29,384 nucleotides of DNA from a bacterium UBA4637 (lineage in GTDB: Bacteria; Bacteroidota; Bacteroidia; Bacteroidales; Bacteroidaceae): positions 3,861-33,244 of the forward strand of contig DHMR01000066.1 in the NCBI GenBank assembly GCA_002405875.1, read 5' to 3'. A program made the position numbers and the translations under genes. This document shows, one piece after another, positions 1 to 8,279 of this stretch; the stretch's first letter is position 1, and the number at the start of each line of letters is the position of its first letter. Below the pieces are notes generated by a model, which did not search any database, was not told the origin of the DNA, and saw only the letters and a program-made list of their open reading frames with translations.

Positions 1-26
1 CTACATGTGATGGTCTCGAAAAATTT

Positions 27-2372
27 CTATTCTAAAAATTTCTTGCTCATGTTTTCGGCAGCCTTCCTACCATCGCCCATGGCAAGGATTACGGTAGCGC
101 CACCTCGCACAATGTCGCCTCCTGCAAAGATTTCACTCTGCGAACTCTGCATTTGCTCATTCACCACGATGGTGTTCTTCCTGCCGAGTTCCAATCCCTC
201 GATGCTCTGTGGCACTAGAGGATTAGGGCTTACACCCACGGCAACAATAACCTGGTCGCACTCCAGTTTGACGGTCTCTCCTGTAGCCTCAGGACGTCGG
301 CGGCCGCTGGCATCTGGTTCCCCAAGCTTCATCACATCGAGTATTACAGCCTTTACGGCTCCCTTGTCGTCGCTCTCATACTCGCGTGGATTGTGCAGGG
401 TCATGAATGTGATGCCCTCTTCCTTGGCGTGCTTCACCTCTTCTAATCGTGCGGGCATCTCTGTCTCAGAGCGGCGATATACCAGTGTTACGTCTGCACC
501 TAGTCGCTTGGCGGTGCGGCAGCTATCCATCGCAGTATTGCCACCTCCCACAACCACAACTTTCTTGCCGAGGTTGATAGGAGTGTCGCTATGAGGATTG
601 GCTGCATCCATCAAGTTTACACGTGTCAGGTATTCGTTGGAAGACATGATGTTGAGCGCATTCTCCCCCGGTATGTTCATGAAATTAGGCAATCCTGCTC
701 CCGAGCCGATGAAGATGCCCTTGAAGCCTTGCTCGTTCAGTTGCTTCACGGATATGGTCTTGCCTACGATGCAGTCGGTTATGAACTTCACACCCATCTT
801 CTGCAGGTTCTCTATCTCCACGTCTACGATGGCATTAGGTAGTCGAAATTCTGGGATTCCGTATTTCAAGACTCCGCCAATTTCGTGAAGGGCTTCGTAC
901 ACCGTTACGTCAAATCCCTTCTTCGCCATGTCGCCTGCAAAGCTCAAGCCCGAAGGGCCCGAACCAACTACGGCCACCTTGATGCCGTTTGGCTTGTCGC
1001 ACTTGGGGACGGAGATGTTGCCGCTTTGGCGTTCATAGTCGGCTGCAAACCTTTCCAGATAGCCGATGGCTACGGCTGGTTTGTTCATCTTCAGGTGGAT
1101 GCACTTGCTCTCGCATTGCTTCTCTTGCGGGCAAACACGTCCACAGACGGCTGGTAGGGCAGAGGTGTTTTTCAGCACTTTTGCGGCAGCGAGGAACTGG
1201 CCTCGCTCAATGTTCTTGATAAACGAAGGGATGTTGATGTTCACCGGGCAACCCTCCATGCACGAAGGCTTCGGACAGTCGAGGCATCGCTTAGCCTCAG
1301 TGAGTGCCATCTCCTTGGTCAGTCCTATATTGACCTCTTCGGTGCGGGTGGTGGCACGATACAACGGATTTAACTCAGGCATCTTTACTCGTTCTATGGC
1401 AGTGCGCTGCTTTGGTTTAAGTTGTGCTCGCAATTCATTGCGCCATGGAGAGTTACGGTCTGTCAGCTCTTCGATAGATTCGGCTGTCGGCTCTACGTCC
1501 ATCGTTATATCCGTGGTCTCTTTCTCCTTTTTCTTTCCCTCGATATTTGCCAAGTGCTCTTGGAAATGTTCCATCTCCTCACGTTCGGCATCCTTGAAGG
1601 TGCCCATGCGCTTGAACATCTCATCCCAGTCTACCAAGGCTCCGTCAAACTCAGGACCATCGATGCACACAAACTTGGTCTTGCCGCCGATAGAGAGTCG
1701 GCATGCTCCGCACATGCCCGTGCCATCCACCATGATGGTGTTGAGCGAAACGTCGGTAGGGAGGTTGTATTTCTGGGTGAGCAGGCAGCAGAATTTCATC
1801 ATGATAGGAGGACCGATGGCAAATACCTTGTCGATGTGCTCCTGGTTGATGAGTTTTTCTATGCCCACGGTCACTACGCCCTTTTCGCCATAGCTGCCAT
1901 CGTCGGTCATGATGATGAGCTCGTCGCTAGAGGCGCGTACCTCGTCTTCCATGATGACCAAGTCTTTGTTACGTCCGGCGATGACAGAGAGTACTCGGTT
2001 GCCTGCTGCCTTCAAAGCCCTGATGATAGGCAACATGGGGGCTACGCCTACGCCACCTCCGGCACATATCACCGTGCCGAAATTCTCAATGTGGGTAGGG
2101 TTTCCGAGTGGTCCCACGACATCGTGAATCTCATCTCCTTCGTTGAGGGCGCAAAGCTTGGTAGAGGAGAGTCCCACTTTCTGAACTACGAGCGTAATGG
2201 TTCCCTTCTCTATGTCGGCCTCGGCGATGGTGAGTGGCATTCGCTCGCTGTTGGCATCAACGCGGATGATGACGAAATTGCCTGCCTTGCGACTCTTGGC
2301 TATAAGTGGTGCTTCGACATCAAAGCGGAACACCTTCTCTGAATATTGAATTTTCTTGATAATCTTGTTCAT
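27..2372 (-). CDS. Single-chain NfnAB-type oxidoreductase (ferredoxin-NADP reductase-like module fused to glutamate synthase small-subunit-like module)
   Basis: The 781-residue protein joins two flavoprotein modules. Residues 1-270 look like the PyrK/NfnA type of FAD/NAD-binding subunit: a CAGGGVGVAP nucleotide motif near 103 and a [2Fe-2S] site with C221, C224 and C236. D216 in VDGTGMCGAC sits where NfnA is known to use an aspartate ligand. Residues 330-781 look like GltD/NfnB: two cysteine sets (C363, C366, C371, C375 and C410, C414, C420, C424) for [4Fe-4S] clusters, an FAD Rossmann motif VAVVGSGPSG (466-475), an NADPH Rossmann motif VVVVGGGNTAMD (605-616) and a final FAGGDIVRGG. Known NfnAB bifurcates electrons between NADH, ferredoxin and NADPH in the cytoplasm, and that role is inferred here. 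Databases often label such fusions dihydroorotate dehydrogenase B subunit/glutamate synthase; neither pyrD nor gltB is nearby, so I doubt those names. Start is ATG at 2372; no clear promoter upstream. Confidence 0.9.
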   Translation of the reverse strand: MNKIIKKIQYSEKVFRFDVEAPLIAKSRKAGNFVIIRVDANSERMPLTIAEADIEKGTITLVVQKVGLSSTKLCALNEGDEIHDVVGPLGNPTHIENFGTVICAGGGVGVAPMLPIIRALKAAGNRVLSVIAGRNKDLVIMEDEVRASSDELIIMTDDGSYGEKGVVTVGIEKLINQEHIDKVFAIGPPIMMKFCCLLTQKYNLPTDVSLNTIMVDGTGMCGACRLSIGGKTKFVCIDGPEFDGALVDWDEMFKRMGTFKDAEREEMEHFQEHLANIEGKKKEKETTDITMDVEPTAESIEELTDRNSPWRNELRAQLKPKQRTAIERVKMPELNPLYRATTRTEEVNIGLTKEMALTEAKRCLDCPKPSCMEGCPVNINIPSFIKNIERGQFLAAAKVLKNTSALPAVCGRVCPQEKQCESKCIHLKMNKPAVAIGYLERFAADYERQSGNISVPKCDKPNGIKVAVVGSGPSGLSFAGDMAKKGFDVTVYEALHEIGGVLKYGIPEFRLPNAIVDVEIENLQKMGVKFITDCIVGKTISVKQLNEQGFKGIFIGSGAGLPNFMNIPGENALNIMSSNEYLTRVNLMDAANPHSDTPINLGKKVVVVGGGNTAMDSCRTAKRLGADVTLVYRRSETEMPARLEEVKHAKEEGITFMTLHNPREYESDDKGAVKAVILDVMKLGEPDASGRRRPEATGETVKLECDQVIVAVGVSPNPLVPQSIEGLELGRKNTIVVNEQMQSSQSEIFAGGDIVRGGATVILAMGDGRKAAENMSKKFLE

Positions 2373-2465
2373 CGGTTCTAAGTTTTTTGATTCGTGAATA
2401 TTATTTTCTATTCCTTTTATGGGTTGTTAGTTGCTAATGCTTGCCATGGTGCTAGAAAACGCAAA

Positions 2466-2506
2466 AGGATAACACCGACCGTCTTTTGGACAGTCGAAGT
2501 TATCCT
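2466..2506 (-). terminator. Rho-independent terminator of serS
   Basis: AGGATAAC (2466-2473) pairs with GTTATCCT (2499-2506), and an inner CGAC/GTCG pairs as well. Read on the minus strand the stem is followed by TTTTGCGTTTT. It lies about 60 bases past the serS stop, so it most likely ends serS and insulates the downstream oxidoreductase gene. Confidence 0.75.
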
Positions 2507-2567
2507 CGTACATATCAAAGTTTATGGGAAGATTCGCTCTTATGTGATAGAGTAGAATCTGTCTTGT

Positions 2568-3860
2568 TTAGTCGAAATTCTTGTCGTCGAGCATCTCGAA
2601 ACCGCAGTAAGGAACCAATACCTTTGGTACACGGATGCCTTCTGGAGTCTGGTTGTTCTCCAAGATGGATGCTACGATGCGTGGCAATGCCAAAGCCGAA
2701 CCATTCAAGGTGTGGCAAAGCTCAATCTTCTTATCATCAGCATGACGATAGCGACAGTGCAAGCGGTTTGCCTGGTAGCTCTCGAAGTTGGATACGGAAG
2801 AAACCTCCAACCAACGCTTCTGAGCGGCACTCCAAGTCTCGAAGTCGTAGCAGATAGAAGATGTAAAGCTCATATCGCCACCGCAAAGACGGAGGATGTG
2901 GTATGGCAACTCCAACTTCTTCAAGAGCCCCTCAACGTGGTCGAGCATCTCCTTCAAAGACTCGTAAGAGTGACCTGGTTTGTCGATACGAACAATCTCC
3001 ACCTTGTCGAACTGATGCAGACGGTTCAAACCACGCACATCCTTGCCATAGCTACCAGCCTCACGACGGAAGCAAGCAGAGTAAGCGCAACGCTTGATAG
3101 GGAGATCTTTCTCATCAAGGATGACATCACGGAAGATGTTGGTTACAGGAACCTCAGCGGTAGGGATGAGGAAGAGGTTGTCGAGGTTGGCGTGATACAT
3201 CTGGCCCTCTTTGTCTGGCAGCTGACCAGTGCCAAGACCAGAAGCCTCGTTGACAACGTAAGGAGGTTGAATCTCCAAGTATCCACTCTTGCGAGCCTCG
3301 TCGAGGAAGAATGCCTCAAGAGCACGCTGGAAGCGAGCCATCTTGCCGATATAAACAGGGAAACCTGCACCAGTAATCTTCACACCGAGGTCGAAGTCAA
3401 CGAGGTTGAACTTCTTCAAGAGATCCCAGTGGCAGAGAGCGTCAGGACCAAGGTTTGGCTTCTCGCCACCTTCCTTTACGACAACGTTGTCGGCTGCATC
3501 CTTACCCTCTGGTACCTCATCGCATGGGATGTTAGGGATTTCGAGCAACTCATTGGTCATATCTTTCTGAGCCTTCTCCATGATTTCTTCCAGGGCTTTG
3601 CCGTCAGCCTTGAGGGCTGCAACCTGAGCCTTGGCATTCTCGGCTTCTTCCTTCTTACCTTCCTTCATAAGAGCACCAATCTGCTTGGCAAATTGGTTGG
3701 CTTGCTGCTTGTTAGTGTCAAGCTTCTGTTGAGCCTCACGACGAATCTTGTCGTACTCCAAAACTTTCTCTACAGCCTCGCGAGCATTAGGAAAATGCTT
3801 CTTTTCGAGGCCTTTTACTACACGTTCAGTTTCTTCACTGATAAGTTTAAGTGTAAGCAT
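2568..3860 (-). CDS. serS: Seryl-tRNA synthetase
   Basis: The protein is 430 residues, the usual length of bacterial SerRS. It charges tRNA-Ser (and tRNA-Sec where present) with serine in the cytoplasm. Residues 1-105 are charged and Lys/Glu/Gln-rich, fitting the long antiparallel coiled-coil arm that grips the tRNA variable arm. The class II catalytic core follows: the TAEVPVTN loop (234-241), motif 2 around ACFRREAGSYGKD (262-274) and motif 3 with GSALALPRIVASILENNQ near 385-402. Start ATG is at 3860, with a TAnnTTTG promoter element about 40 bases upstream. The gene has its own terminator (2466-2506), so it appears monocistronic. Confidence 0.98.
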   Translation of the reverse strand: MLTLKLISEETERVVKGLEKKHFPNAREAVEKVLEYDKIRREAQQKLDTNKQQANQFAKQIGALMKEGKKEEAENAKAQVAALKADGKALEEIMEKAQKDMTNELLEIPNIPCDEVPEGKDAADNVVVKEGGEKPNLGPDALCHWDLLKKFNLVDFDLGVKITGAGFPVYIGKMARFQRALEAFFLDEARKSGYLEIQPPYVVNEASGLGTGQLPDKEGQMYHANLDNLFLIPTAEVPVTNIFRDVILDEKDLPIKRCAYSACFRREAGSYGKDVRGLNRLHQFDKVEIVRIDKPGHSYESLKEMLDHVEGLLKKLELPYHILRLCGGDMSFTSSICYDFETWSAAQKRWLEVSSVSNFESYQANRLHCRYRHADDKKIELCHTLNGSALALPRIVASILENNQTPEGIRVPKVLVPYCGFEMLDDKNFD

Positions 3861-3899
3861 AATATTTTCTTTAAATTTGTAATATTATTTATTTGAAGG

Positions 3900-3907
3900 C
3901 AAAATTA
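3900..3907 (-). promoter_or_regulatory. Probable serS promoter (-7 element)
   Basis: The minus strand reads TAATTTTG, matching the Bacteroidota -7 consensus TAnnTTTG, 40 bases before the serS ATG. I see no exact TTTG at the -33 position, so this rests on the -7 box and its placement. Confidence 0.55.
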
Positions 3908-3995
3908 CAAAAAATATTTCTTATATCGTCATGTTTTCTCGACTTTTTTAATTTCTAGGGGATATTTTTAGACTAGTTTGCAAAATAACGAAGAA

Positions 3996-4022
3996 AGCCT
4001 GCTCTCGTTGAGAGAGCAGGCT
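3996..4022 (-). terminator. Hairpin terminator after rpmA
   Basis: AGCCTGCTCTC (3996-4006) and GAGAGCAGGCT (4012-4022) form a perfect 11-bp stem with a 5-base loop, 45 bases past the rpmA stop. On the minus strand it is followed by TTCTTCGTTATTTTG, a moderately T-rich tail. It separates the ribosomal protein operon from serS. Confidence 0.75.
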
Positions 4023-4066
4023 CCTATGTTGTTTGTTTGGAATAGTTTTTTCTAAAACTTTAAAAT

Positions 4067-4357
4067 TTAAGCGTCAGCTTTTTTTGTCTTCTCAGCGTAA
4101 GCCTCTGGAGAGAGAACAGAAACTGTACTCTTGTCCTTGCGACCCTTGTGGAAGTAAACGATACCGTCTGTCAAAGCATACAATGTATCATCCTTACCCT
4201 GAGCAACATTCTCACCTGGGAAGTGCTTGTTACCACGCTGGCGAACAATGATGTTACCTGCGATGATGCTCTGACCACCCCAGATCTTAACGCCTAATCT
4301 TTGTGAAGCTGATTCACGGCCGTTCTTAGAACTACCAACACCTTTCTTATGTGCCAT
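4067..4357 (-). CDS. rpmA: 50S ribosomal protein L27
   Basis: The 96-residue basic protein starts [16 protein letters not shown] and contains the conserved core [23 protein letters not shown] and [13 protein letters not shown], typical of L27, whose N-terminal tail reaches the peptidyl transferase centre. The family is usually 85-95 residues; the Lys/Ala-rich end accounts for the extra length. There is no Firmicutes-type N-terminal extension for Prp cleavage. It lies 19 bases downstream of rplU on the same strand, the standard L21-L27 operon. A strong Shine-Dalgarno AGGAGG (complement of 4367-4372) precedes the ATG, uncommon in Bacteroidota. Confidence 0.98.
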   Translation of the reverse strand: MAHKKGVGSSKNGRESASQRLGVKIWGGQSIIAGNIIVRQRGNKHFPGENVAQGKDDTLYALTDGIVYFHKGRKDKSTVSVLSPEAYAEKTKKADA

Positions 4358-4376
4358 TTTCTAATTCCTCCTAATT

Positions 4377-4694
4377 TTAAGCGATTACAGATTTAATTGA
4401 TACTTCAGTGAACTGTGCACGATGACCGTTCTTCTTGCGATAGTCCTTGCGGCGCTTCATCTTGAAGACGATGACCTTGTCACCCTTTACGAGTGGGTTC
4501 ACTACCTCTACTACTACTTTTGCACCTTCTACAGTTGGTGCACCGACAGTGATGGCGCCGTCTTTGTCAACGAGCAACACCTTGTCGAACTCAACAGTTT
4601 TACCTGCTTCTACATCCTTGATGTGATGTACGAAGAGCTTCTTGCCCTCCTCAGCCTTGAACTGCTGACCGTTAATTTCTACAATTGCGTACAT
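4377..4694 (-). CDS. rplU: 50S ribosomal protein L21
   Basis: The 105-residue protein begins [19 protein letters not shown] and ends with [20 protein letters not shown], the conserved C-terminal 23S rRNA-binding stretch of L21. The length matches the family. It is the first gene of the rplU-rpmA operon, with a canonical promoter at 4815-4845 and a leader of about 114 bases before the ATG at 4694. Confidence 0.98.
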   Translation of the reverse strand: MYAIVEINGQQFKAEEGKKLFVHHIKDVEAGKTVEFDKVLLVDKDGAITVGAPTVEGAKVVVEVVNPLVKGDKVIVFKMKRRKDYRKKNGHRAQFTEVSIKSVIA

Positions 4695-4808
4695 TTAATT
4701 ATTATATAAACGGGTTTCTCCGCGAGGCGTCCAGCTTCGTGCCAGATCTTCTTTGAGCCCCAACGAACTAAACTTTTTCTGTAATATATGCCCAATCCAT
4801 GAGCATTC
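4695..4808 (-). other. 5' leader of the rplU-rpmA operon
   Basis: Starting about 7 bases beyond the promoter's -7 box, the predicted mRNA has roughly 114 untranslated bases. Its first 30 bases can fold as ATGCTC / GGGCAT around a 7-base loop. Further structure near the GC-rich stretch 4720-4765 is possible but I could not settle a fold. Long leaders of ribosomal protein operons are often autoregulatory; here that is only an inference. Confidence 0.35.
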
Positions 4809-4814
4809 GGGGTG

Positions 4815-4845
4815 CAAAATTACGAATTATCTTTGATACGGCAAA
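4815..4845 (-). promoter_or_regulatory. rplU-rpmA promoter (TTTG-N19-TAATTTTG)
   Basis: On the minus strand TTTG (complement of 4842-4845) is followed after 19 bases by TAATTTTG (complement of 4815-4822). This matches both boxes and the spacing of the Bacteroidota housekeeping promoter. Confidence 0.8.
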
Positions 4846-4884
4846 AGAAAACGGGGAAAAATGCAATTCTTTATGAAGATTTAA

Positions 4885-4980
4885 CAAAAAAGAAAAAGCG
4901 ATGACCTTCACAGGCTACCGCTCCAAATCTTCAATAGGTATTAGCTCCTTTAAGGCAAAAAAGATTGTCTTCAGGATAAC
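4885..4980 (-). ncRNA. Probable small RNA of about 95 nt with own promoter and terminator
   Basis: A complete two-box promoter (4986-5017) fires into a stretch with no plausible ORF. The predicted transcript ends at a hairpin (4898-4921; GCGGU with AUCGC, then GCC with GGU, one A/C mismatch, 6-base loop) followed by UUUUUCUUUUUU (4886-4897). Inside, AAUCUU can pair with AAGAUU, closing a domain that contains CCU-UAA-AGG. The first five bases GUGGU can alternatively pair with AUCGC near the end, which would give a rod with a central bubble, 6S-like in outline. It sits upstream of, and in the same direction as, the separate rplU promoter, so it is not the rplU leader. Candidate families are 6S RNA and the Bacteroidales-1 motif, a Bacteroidales RNA described with the same type of promoter and terminator; I cannot assign it by eye. 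Confidence 0.6.
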
Positions 4981-4985
4981 GACCA

Positions 4986-5017
4986 CAAAGGTACGTCTTT
5001 ATTTTGACCTAACCAAA
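4986..5017 (-). promoter_or_regulatory. Promoter of the small RNA (TTTG-N20-TACCTTTG)
   Basis: Minus strand TTTG (complement of 5014-5017), 20 bases, then TACCTTTG (complement of 4986-4993): a full match to the Bacteroidota consensus with correct spacing. Expected start of transcription is about 4980. Confidence 0.8.
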
Positions 5018-5124
5018 TATTTTATTGTCTTTTTTCGGCACTATCTTGTTGTGTGGGCGCACAATATCGTATTTTAATGTTTGTTAAGAAAACATGCTGT
5101 GCAATCGTTTGCAGGTTAATAAAA

Positions 5125-5158
5125 AAGCAGGTTGAAAACTTGCGCTCTCAACCTGCTT
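5125..5158 (-). terminator. Terminator of maeB (usable in both directions)
   Basis: AAGCAGGTTGA (5125-5135) and TCAACCTGCTT (5148-5158) form a perfect 11-bp stem with a 12-base loop. The minus-strand tail is a run of T (complement of 5121-5126). The plus-strand side also carries GTTTTT. It lies 54 bases past the maeB stop. Confidence 0.85.
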
Positions 5159-5211
5159 GTTTTTGGGGTAACTATACATGGTATAGCTACGTTATTTTAA
5201 GATGTGCAATC

Positions 5212-7500
5212 TTACTTTTGCTTTTTGATCTTGTCAACGTAAGCATCGATAACGGCTACAGCTGTAACATTTACGATGTCTTGTACACTGCTCTCAGAGT
5301 CGGTGAAGTGGATAGGCTTGTTAAGACCCATCTGGATAGGACCGATAATCTCTGCTTCTGGGTTTAATGCCTGAAGAAGCTTGTAAGCACCATTGGCACT
5401 GCTCAAGTTAGGGAATACCAATGTGTTGACATCCTTGCCCTTGAGGCGTGAGAATGGATATTTCTCGTCACGCAAGTTTTTGTTGAGGGCATAGTTTACT
5501 TGCATCTCTCCGTCGATGGCGAGCTCTGGGAATTCCTTTTGCATCTCAGCTACGGCCTTCTTTACCTTGACTGGTGAACCTGCTGTGTCGGTACCAAAGT
5601 TGGAGTAGCTTAACATAGCCATCACCGGTTCGTCGTTGAAGAACTTCACGGTGCCGGCAGCCAATTTGGCAACGTCGGTCAACACGTCCTCGTCTGGGTG
5701 ACGGTTGATTAATGTGTCGGCGATATAATAGATGCCCTTCTGTGTGTTCAGAATGTGCATGGTGCCGAATGTCTTGTATTCGTCACGGATACCGATTACA
5801 TCCTTGGCTACCTTGATGGTGTTGCTGTACTTTGTGTAAAGACCTGTGATGAATGCGTCGGCGTCGCCCTGCTCAACCATTGACATGCCGAAGTAGTTGC
5901 GTTCGTACATCTTGTCGTAAGCTTCCTCGAAGCTGTAACCTTCGCGGGAACGCTTCTCAGCCAAATGCTTGGCAAACTTGGCGCGGCGACCCTGCTCGTT
6001 GTCTGCACGCATATCGACAATCTCGATATCCGAGAGGTCGAGCTTCAGGCGAGAAGCCACACGTTTCAAGCGGTCTGGGTTGCCCAACAAGATAGGCTGG
6101 CAAATGCCCTCGCTCTTAGCCTGTACAGCTGCCTTCAGCATAGTAGGGTTGCCACCTTCAGCAAATACTACGCGCTGTGGGTGGAGGCGTGCTGTATCGT
6201 GGAGCTTGCGAGTGAGCTTGGTCTCCTGGCCGAGCAACTGACGCAACTGCTGCTTGTACTTCTCCCAGTCTTTGATAGGGGTGCGAGCCACGCCGCTATC
6301 CATGGCAGCCTTGGCTACGGCAGCAGAAACCTCTGTTATCAAACGTGGGTCTACTGGCTTTGGAATGAAGTATTTAGGACCGAATGTGAGATCGTTGACG
6401 TGATAAACGTCGTTCACTACATCTGGTACTGGCTGCTTTGCCAAGTCGGCGATGGCATGTACGGCTGCCATTTTCATCTCTTCGTTGATGGCGCGTGCGT
6501 GAACGTCTAGAGCGCCACGGAAGATGTATGGGAAACCGATTACGTTGTTAATCTGGTTAGGATAGTCAGAACGGCCGGTAGACATCAATACGTCTGAGCG
6601 GCTCGCCATGGCATCCTCGTAACTGATTTCTGGCACAGGGTTGGCGAGAGCAAATACCACTGGGCTAGGAGCCATGGAGCGTACCATGTCCTGTGTGAGC
6701 ACGTTGCCCTTGCTGAGTCCTACGAATACGTCGGCACCCTTGATGGCTTCTTCCAATGTGTGAACGTCGCGGCGATCGGTAGCGAAGAGCTTCTTCTGCT
6801 CGGTAAGGTTCTCGCGGTCGCTAGTGATCACACCCTTGGAATCGAGCATTACGATGTTTTCTACCTTTGCGCCAAGTGCAACATAGAGCTTGGTGCAGCT
6901 GATGGCTGCGGCTCCGGCACCGTTGACTACAATCTTTACGTCTTCGATATTCTTGCCTGCTACTTCAAGTGCGTTCTTCAGTCCGGCAGCAGAGATGATG
7001 GCTGTGCCATGCTGGTCGTCGTGCATCACAGGGATGTCGAGGTTCTTCTTCAGTCTTTCCTCGATGTAGAAGCACTGAGGAGCCTTGATGTCCTCCAAGT
7101 TGATGCCGCCGAAGGTTGGGGCGATGCGCTCTACGGTCTCGCAGAATTTCTCAGGATCTTTCTCTGCGATTTCGATGTCGAAAACATCGATGCCGCCGTA
7201 GATTTTGAAAAGCAATCCCTTGCCTTCCATCACAGGCTTTCCACTCATGGCACCTATGTCGCCAAGGCCAAGGACGGCAGTACCATTGCTGATTACAGCT
7301 ACAAGGTTGCCTTTGTCGGTGTACTTGTAAGCGTCGTCTGGGTTCTGCTGAATCTCAAGGCATGGGAATGCTACGCCTGGAGAGTATGCGAGACTCAGGT
7401 CGGTTTGTGTGTGATAAGGTTTTGTTGGCTTAACCTCAATCTTACCAGGACGGCCTGTCTCGTGATAACTGAGAGCCGCCTCTTTTGTAATTTTTACCAT
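5212..7500 (-). CDS. maeB: NADP-dependent malic enzyme, MaeB type (malic domain plus phosphotransacetylase-like domain)
   Basis: The 762-residue protein has the two-domain MaeB layout. Residues 1-420 are the malic enzyme, which oxidatively decarboxylates malate to pyruvate and makes [17 protein letters not shown] (36-47) with the catalytic tyrosine Y39, GKPVMEGKG (87-95) with the catalytic lysine K94, metal-site acids in NLEDIKAP (134-141) and HDDQHGTA (160-167), and a VNGAGAAAI nucleotide motif (192-200). Residues 430-762 resemble phosphate acetyltransferase; in MaeB this part is thought to be regulatory (acetyl-CoA sensing) rather than a working enzyme. Length fits the family (about 760). 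The gene has its own promoter and terminator and faces a TetR-family gene, which might control it. Confidence 0.95.
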   Translation of the reverse strand: MVKITKEAALSYHETGRPGKIEVKPTKPYHTQTDLSLAYSPGVAFPCLEIQQNPDDAYKYTDKGNLVAVISNGTAVLGLGDIGAMSGKPVMEGKGLLFKIYGGIDVFDIEIAEKDPEKFCETVERIAPTFGGINLEDIKAPQCFYIEERLKKNLDIPVMHDDQHGTAIISAAGLKNALEVAGKNIEDVKIVVNGAGAAAISCTKLYVALGAKVENIVMLDSKGVITSDRENLTEQKKLFATDRRDVHTLEEAIKGADVFVGLSKGNVLTQDMVRSMAPSPVVFALANPVPEISYEDAMASRSDVLMSTGRSDYPNQINNVIGFPYIFRGALDVHARAINEEMKMAAVHAIADLAKQPVPDVVNDVYHVNDLTFGPKYFIPKPVDPRLITEVSAAVAKAAMDSGVARTPIKDWEKYKQQLRQLLGQETKLTRKLHDTARLHPQRVVFAEGGNPTMLKAAVQAKSEGICQPILLGNPDRLKRVASRLKLDLSDIEIVDMRADNEQGRRAKFAKHLAEKRSREGYSFEEAYDKMYERNYFGMSMVEQGDADAFITGLYTKYSNTIKVAKDVIGIRDEYKTFGTMHILNTQKGIYYIADTLINRHPDEDVLTDVAKLAAGTVKFFNDEPVMAMLSYSNFGTDTAGSPVKVKKAVAEMQKEFPELAIDGEMQVNYALNKNLRDEKYPFSRLKGKDVNTLVFPNLSSANGAYKLLQALNPEAEIIGPIQMGLNKPIHFTDSESSVQDIVNVTAVAVIDAYVDKIKKQK

Positions 7501-7573
7501 AACAATATATTGGTTTAATGTTCTATTTCCTTACATATTCGTGGTTTTGGACCGCGATTTCTAAAAGTTTTTG

Positions 7574-7581
7574 CAAAGGTA
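7574..7581 (-). promoter_or_regulatory. Probable maeB promoter (-7 element)
   Basis: Minus strand TACCTTTG, about 73 bases before the maeB ATG. The -33 region is T-rich without an exact TTTG. It lies 43 bases from the divergent TetR-gene -7 box, so both promoters share one regulatory region. Confidence 0.55.
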
Positions 7582-7624
7582 CGAAAAAACTAACTAAAAA
7601 AGAACGGTTTTTTGTTTTTTTTTG

Positions 7625-7632
7625 TATCTTTG
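7625..7632 (+). promoter_or_regulatory. Probable promoter of the TetR-family gene (-7 element)
   Basis: TATCTTTG matches TAnnTTTG 28 bases before the ATG at 7660. It is preceded by a T-rich tract but has no exact TTTG at 19-21 bases. Its position rules out a longer reading frame beginning near 7612. Confidence 0.55.
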
Positions 7633-7659
7633 CACAAAAATAGTCTACAAATTGGAAAA

Positions 7660-8277
7660 ATGGCAGAAATCAATCAATATCGTCAGGAGCTGCGAGACAA
7701 GATAATCGCCTATGCTATGGCTGAGTTTTTCAAGCGTGGTGTGAAAGCCGTGAAGATGGATGAAATCTCTCAAGGACTTCATGTGTCCAAGCGTACAGTG
7801 TATGAAATCTTTGGTGACAAAGAGGAAATGCTTCTTGCTGGAATGAAAAGCCAGCAAGAGGAAACTCGTGTCAAGTTGGCAGAGTTTGCCAGGTCTAAGG
7901 CAAAGAATGTAATCGACATCATTGGGTATGTATATAGGTTGCAGATGGAACAAAACGAGAAGGTGGGAGTGGTGTTCTTTGAGGAAATCCACAAAATGCC
8001 TAGAGTGCTGAAGTATTTGCAGGAGTGTCATGCTCATGAACGTGAGGAGAGCGTTCGCTTTTTTGAGGCAGGCGTCAAGGAGGGGCTTTTCCGCCAGGAT
8101 GTCGATTTCAAGGTTATCATGGATGTGGGGCACATTATTATGCAGGAAATCATGCATCGGCAACTTTATCGTCAGCATTCCATGCAGTCGCTTTATGACA
8201 ACTATATACTGGTCATTATTCGAGGTTTTTGCACAGAACGCGGACTGGAGATGCTCGATAAGGCGTTGAAAGGATAA
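7660..8277 (+). CDS. TetR/AcrR-family transcriptional regulator
   Basis: The 205-residue protein has a TetR N-terminal helix-turn-helix: KIIAYAMAEFFKRGVKAVKM (residues 14-33) leads into DEISQGLHVSKRTVYEIFGDKEEML (34-58), with recognition-helix residues around SKRTVYEIF. The remaining 145 residues are the helical ligand/dimer domain, which is not diagnostic. The frame is open back to 7612, but I chose ATG 7660 because the promoter box lies at 7625-7632 and MAEINQYRQELR is a normal family start. It is divergent from maeB with 159 bases between start codons, so it may regulate itself and maeB. The effector is unknown. It ends 2 bases before the stop of the convergent FemAB-like gene, with no visible terminator between them. 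Confidence 0.85.
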   Translation: MAEINQYRQELRDKIIAYAMAEFFKRGVKAVKMDEISQGLHVSKRTVYEIFGDKEEMLLAGMKSQQEETRVKLAEFARSKAKNVIDIIGYVYRLQMEQNEKVGVVFFEEIHKMPRVLKYLQECHAHEREESVRFFEAGVKEGLFRQDVDFKVIMDVGHIIMQEIMHRQLYRQHSMQSLYDNYILVIIRGFCTERGLEMLDKALKG

Positions 8278-8279
8278 CG

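Noticed and set aside
1066..1893. 275-codon frame opposite the NfnAB-like gene
   Set aside because: A shadow frame; the minus-strand protein is well supported by cofactor motifs throughout.
2373..2465. Promoter for the NfnAB-like gene
   Set aside because: No TAnnTTTG box found on the minus strand in this gap; the promoter must be noncanonical or was missed.
5049..5064. TTGTGT/GCACAA hairpin upstream of the small RNA promoter
   Set aside because: Six pairs including a wobble with a 4-base loop; too weak to claim as operator or terminator.
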